A stretch of DNA of 64,000 bases, taken from contig NZ_JAFVMG010000002.1 in NCBI RefSeq assembly GCF_017377745.1, forward strand, positions 186,001 to 250,000, written 5' to 3'. How positions within the stretch are numbered: the first letter of the stretch is position 1; each line of letters opens with the position of its first letter. Below are positions 59,927 through 64,000 of the stretch, piece after piece. The translations under genes were made by a program, and so were the position numbers. A model generated the notes under the pieces. It made no database searches. It saw only the letters and a program-made list of their open reading frames with translations, and was not told the DNA's origin. This DNA is from Acetobacter suratthaniensis (GTDB taxonomy: Bacteria; Pseudomonadota; Alphaproteobacteria; Acetobacterales; Acetobacteraceae).

Positions 59927-61012
59927 ATGGACATACAGTATCTTGTCACCTCGCTGGAAGGCGGCGGGGGTACATTCTCTCTCCCCCGCATATTGCGTAT
60001 ACTCGAACAGGCTGGCGACCATGTGCAACTAAGCGCATGCGAACCGCGCGATGGCCGGGGCGGCGCATACCTGCGGGATAATGGATTTACCTTTACCCTG
60101 CTGGCCAACAGAAAACGCAGTAAGCTTATCTATCTGGCAGCATTCGTCCGGCTGGTGGGGCGTACCCGTCCAGATATCATCTGGACATCACTGAGCGTTG
60201 CCAGTCTTATCGGCCAGATTGCAGGACGGTTATGGGGCATACCCGTTGTATCCTGGCTGAATAATGCCAATGCCAAACCTTATACAAAGCTATGCCGTAA
60301 CCTGACTGACCTGTGGATTGCGGACTCCCCCTCCGTGCGGGATTATCTGCACCAGCAGCTTGGCATTCCCCTGGCGCGGATCATGGTCTGGCCCCTTTAC
60401 TGCGCCACCACGCCACAGGCCCTGCCCCACTACTGGAACGGCATGGGCCGCCTGCATTTAGGGAGCCTTGGCCGCCTGAACACGCAAAAAAACTACGAAC
60501 CCCTGATCCGGGGTATCGCGCGTTTTATCGCAAACGCACCGCAGCAGCGCCAGCGGTTACAGGTTTCAATCGCGGGGGATGGACCACTTCGCCCCAGCCT
60601 GCAAAGCCTGATCGAGCAGTTGAACCTGACCGACTGCATAACGCTGGTTGGCCATCAGAACGACCCGGATGCCTTTCTCCTGACGCTGGATGCCTATATC
60701 CAGCCCTCGCTCTACGAAGGCATGTGCCTTGCCGCACATGAAGCCATGGCTATGGGTCTGCCGGTTATTGCCACACCGGTTGGTGAGCTTGCGCACAGCA
60801 TTATCCGCAATCAAACTGGATTTATCATTACTCAGCCAGCAGACGAGAGTATTGCTGAAATTCTGGCGGATATTTTTGCCAATCCCGGCAGGCTCGAACA
60901 CTATGGTCGCGCTGGCCGTACACTGGTGCGCTCAAAGTTCAGTGTCGAAAACTTTAATGCCGCCGGGCATGCCGTCCTTGAACGGATCAGGACGCTGCTC
61001 CCGCATTCATGA
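59927..61012 (+). CDS. Glycosyltransferase family 4 protein
   Basis: A 361-residue GT-B enzyme. The C-terminal half shows GRLNTQKNYEPLI, SIAGDGPLRPSL, PSLYEGMCLAAHEAMAMGLPVIATPVGE, the E-x7-E motif of retaining GT4 enzymes (EGMCLAAHE). The N-terminal LVTSLEGGGG is also typical. It adds a sugar to a polysaccharide or lipid acceptor in the cytoplasm. It diverges from the P-loop gene, separated by 71 nt. Confidence 0.9.
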   Translation: MDIQYLVTSLEGGGGTFSLPRILRILEQAGDHVQLSACEPRDGRGGAYLRDNGFTFTLLANRKRSKLIYLAAFVRLVGRTRPDIIWTSLSVASLIGQIAGRLWGIPVVSWLNNANAKPYTKLCRNLTDLWIADSPSVRDYLHQQLGIPLARIMVWPLYCATTPQALPHYWNGMGRLHLGSLGRLNTQKNYEPLIRGIARFIANAPQQRQRLQVSIAGDGPLRPSLQSLIEQLNLTDCITLVGHQNDPDAFLLTLDAYIQPSLYEGMCLAAHEAMAMGLPVIATPVGELAHSIIRNQTGFIITQPADESIAEILADIFANPGRLEHYGRAGRTLVRSKFSVENFNAAGHAVLERIRTLLPHS

Positions 61013-61039
61013 ATATGGAATATAGCTTCATACAGATTA

Positions 61040-61064
61040 CACCCCATTATCAATGGATGGGGTG
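61040..61064 (+). terminator. Hairpin after the glycosyltransferase
   Basis: CACCCCA and TGGGGTG pair across 11 nt, just after the gene. No T-run follows. Confidence 0.45.
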
Positions 61065-61075
61065 AGCATTTATGA

Positions 61076-62116
<1,041 letters not shown>

Positions 62117-62130
62117 AAGCAGTTCGTATC

Positions 62131-62871
62131 ATGCGCGATAATATTGCAGGAAAAGTCGTTGTCATTACCGGTGCCAGTAGCGGGCTGGGGGCGGCAACCG
62201 CCCGCCATCTGGCGGAACATGGCGCCAGACTGGTTCTGGGCGCACGCAGGCTGGAGCGGCTGAAAAGCCTAGCATGGGATATTAACCTGCCCCCGAATGC
62301 CGTGCTCAGAACCGATGTCACCAGTCCCGATCAGGTACAGAACCTTATCAACACTGCCATAAATCTGCACGGCCGGATTGACGTGCTGATCAATAACGCC
62401 GGTATCATGCCACACTCCTTACTGGAGCAGGCCCGCCTTGATGACTGGAACCGGGCTATAGACATCAACCTCAAAGGGGTTCTGCACGGCATCGCTGCTG
62501 CCATAGAGCCAATGAAGCAGCAAAAATCTGGTCATATTATCAATGTTTCTTCTGTCGCCGGACACAAGGTCCGCCCCGGAAGCGCCGTATATGCCGCAAC
62601 AAAAGCCGCCGTACTCATGCTGTCCGAAGGGCTGCGGCAGGAGGTCAAGGCGTATAATATCCGCACGACCGTTCTCTCACCCGGAGCCGTGCAGTCCGAG
62701 CTCCCCCAGAGCGTTACAGACCCGAACATGGCCAGTGCGATAGCAGATTTTTACGAAAACTATGCCATTCCAGCAGACAGCTTCGCTCGCGCTGTGGCTT
62801 TTGCCATCAACCAGCCTGATGATGTGGATATCAACGAAATCCAGTTCCGCCCAACGCGACAGGATTTCTGA
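62131..62871 (+). CDS. Short-chain dehydrogenase/reductase
   Basis: A 246-residue classical SDR. The cofactor motif GASSGLG is followed by NNAG (about residue 88) and the catalytic Ser with YAATK (about 155). The C-terminal [15 protein letters not shown] matches NADP(H)-type oxidoreductases of the YdfG-like group. Substrate unknown. It lies directly behind the aldo/keto reductase. Confidence 0.92.
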   Translation: MRDNIAGKVVVITGASSGLGAATARHLAEHGARLVLGARRLERLKSLAWDINLPPNAVLRTDVTSPDQVQNLINTAINLHGRIDVLINNAGIMPHSLLEQARLDDWNRAIDINLKGVLHGIAAAIEPMKQQKSGHIINVSSVAGHKVRPGSAVYAATKAAVLMLSEGLRQEVKAYNIRTTVLSPGAVQSELPQSVTDPNMASAIADFYENYAIPADSFARAVAFAINQPDDVDINEIQFRPTRQDF

Positions 62872-62879
62872 ACCATACG

Positions 62880-62922
62880 AAAAAAAACCCGCAGCATCCT
62901 CCGTTAAGGTGGTGGCTGCGGG
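62880..62922 (-). terminator. Terminator of the zinc alcohol dehydrogenase
   Basis: On the minus strand CCCGCAGC and GCTGCGGG close a hairpin that runs into seven T residues. Confidence 0.88.
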
Positions 62923-62937
62923 GATGATAGTAGCTGG

Positions 62938-63987
62938 TTACGCAGCCTGCAAACTCGCCATATCAATGACAAAGCGATAATGGACATCCGCTTTTTCCAT
63001 GCGGGTAAAGGCATGGTTGATTTCATCCATACAGATCATTTCAACATCGGGCAGAATGTTCTTGCGCGCACAGAAATCAAGCAGCTCCTGTGTCTGTTTC
63101 AACCCGCCAATGGGTGAGCCCGCTATCCGACGCCGCCCCAGCAGCAACGGCACGGTTGAAGGTGCTGCAATCGGCCCGACCTGCCCGACAATCACCAATG
63201 TACCATCCACATCCAGCAGCGGCATATAAGGGTTGATGTCATGATCAACTGGCACAGTGTCGATAATCAGATCAAAAGCATTGGCGGAACGGGCCATAGC
63301 CTCGGGGTCTGAGGAAACCAGCAGGCTATCCGCCCCGAGTTCCAGCGCATCGTGCTTTTTGCTGTCGCTCCGGCTCAGCACCGTAACACTGGCCCCCATA
63401 GCCGCCGCCAGCTTGACCGCCATATGCCCCAGCCCACCAAGACCGATGACACCAACCCGGCTACCCGGCCCCACATTCCATGTCCGCAGGGGCGAATAGG
63501 TGGTAATGCCCGCGCATAACAGCGGAGCCGCCTTGCTGATATCAAGGCCTGTGGGCACCTTGAGCGCAAACTCCTCACGCACCACCAGATGCTTGGAATA
63601 CCCGCCCAGCGTATACTCCTTGGTTACGCGGTCAAAGCCGCCATAGGTGCCGGTATTACCTTCCCGGCAGAGCTGTTCCTCTCCCTTGTGGCACTGGTCG
63701 CACTGCTGGCAGCTATCCACCATACAGCCCACCGCCACAATATCCCCCACCTTGTGGCGGGTAACGTCCGGCCCGGCTTCAATAACCCGGCCAATGATTT
63801 CATGTCCCGGAATGGCGGGGTACAGTGTCCAACCCCAGTCATTTCTGGCCCAGTGGAGGTCGGAATGACAGACGCCACAATAGAGAATTTCCATCACCAC
63901 ATCGTTCGGCCGGGCTTCGCGCCGGTCGAAATGAGCGGGTGCCAGTTCGGCCTCGGCCGATGTGCAGGCAAATCCAATGGTACGCAT
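62938..63987 (-). CDS. Zinc-dependent alcohol dehydrogenase (cinnamyl-alcohol/YahK-type)
   Basis: A 349-residue medium-chain dehydrogenase. Catalytic zinc ligands are CGVCHSD and GHE; structural zinc Cys are DSCQQCDQCHKGEEQLC. The NADP motif GLGGLGHM is near residue 180. It reduces aldehydes with NADPH or oxidises alcohols. The family includes cinnamyl alcohol dehydrogenases, so broad aldehyde use is likely. It is convergent with the SDR gene. Confidence 0.93.
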   Translation of the reverse strand: MRTIGFACTSAEAELAPAHFDRREARPNDVVMEILYCGVCHSDLHWARNDWGWTLYPAIPGHEIIGRVIEAGPDVTRHKVGDIVAVGCMVDSCQQCDQCHKGEEQLCREGNTGTYGGFDRVTKEYTLGGYSKHLVVREEFALKVPTGLDISKAAPLLCAGITTYSPLRTWNVGPGSRVGVIGLGGLGHMAVKLAAAMGASVTVLSRSDSKKHDALELGADSLLVSSDPEAMARSANAFDLIIDTVPVDHDINPYMPLLDVDGTLVIVGQVGPIAAPSTVPLLLGRRRIAGSPIGGLKQTQELLDFCARKNILPDVEMICMDEINHAFTRMEKADVHYRFVIDMASLQAA

Positions 63988-64000
63988 TATTGATCCGTCC

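Overview
The window looks like chromosomal DNA of an acetic acid bacterium, most likely Acetobacter or a close relative (Alphaproteobacteria, Acetobacteraceae). The main pointers are a bacterial pyruvate decarboxylase carrying all the Zymomonas/Acetobacter-type catalytic residues, a hopanoid-transport pair (HpnL/HpnN type), a SAM-II riboswitch before metZ (a class typical of alphaproteobacteria), a CIRCE-controlled groESL operon and high GC content. I saw no insertion sequence, phage gene, CRISPR array or plasmid gene. It reads as stable core chromosome with some accessory envelope and polysaccharide genes near the right end.

Layout. 1-6.4 kb: the end of a gamma-glutamyltransferase, tRNA-Ser(UGA), efp, an inositol-phosphatase-family gene, an Fe-S DinG-type helicase, a cold-shock protein and a dienelactone hydrolase. 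6.4-10.6 kb: promoter + CIRCE + groES-groEL, then a MASE1-GGDEF diguanylate cyclase. 10.6-15.3 kb: ubiH-type hydroxylase and cysE (one operon), then glnB and amtB facing each other across a 0.5-kb gap that holds a candidate structured RNA. 15.7-24 kb: a small secreted protein, an operon of xerC, proline iminopeptidase and a retropepsin-like protease, then priA, yajC, a DUF815 ATPase and a Rieske oxygenase. 24.3-30.1 kb: a GNAT-Nudix fusion, SAM-II riboswitch-metZ, an MFS transporter and pdc, which lies directly behind a porin gene (to 32 kb).

32.5-43.7 kb: apaG-folE, moaB-pfpI, a secreted beta-repeat protein followed by a large RND efflux permease with no adaptor gene, DUF3297, a type-II sulfide:quinone oxidoreductase behind a perfect 14-bp inverted repeat, and a GT39 glycosyltransferase overlapping an LptF/G-type permease. 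43.8-52.6 kb (minus strand): an FMN riboswitch leads ribD-ribE-ribBA-ribH, followed by hpnL, hpnN, a universal-stress protein and crcB. 53-61 kb: a second porin, an unknown Ser/Ala-rich protein, UDP-glucose dehydrogenase, and a polysaccharide block (flippase, unknown helical protein, thymidylate-kinase-like P-loop protein, divergent glycosyltransferase). 61-64 kb: aldo/keto reductase, SDR and zinc alcohol dehydrogenase.

Two themes recur. Several metabolic operons are under RNA or repressor control that can be read from the sequence (FMN, SAM-II, CIRCE). Cell-envelope functions are also dense: two porins with AT-rich leaders, hopanoid transport, RND efflux, an Lpt-like permease and exopolysaccharide genes. 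The observations I rate highest are the structured RNA between glnB and amtB, the adaptor-less RND unit, the GNAT-Nudix fusion and the unknown protein in the flippase operon. None is proven to be a new system from sequence alone.
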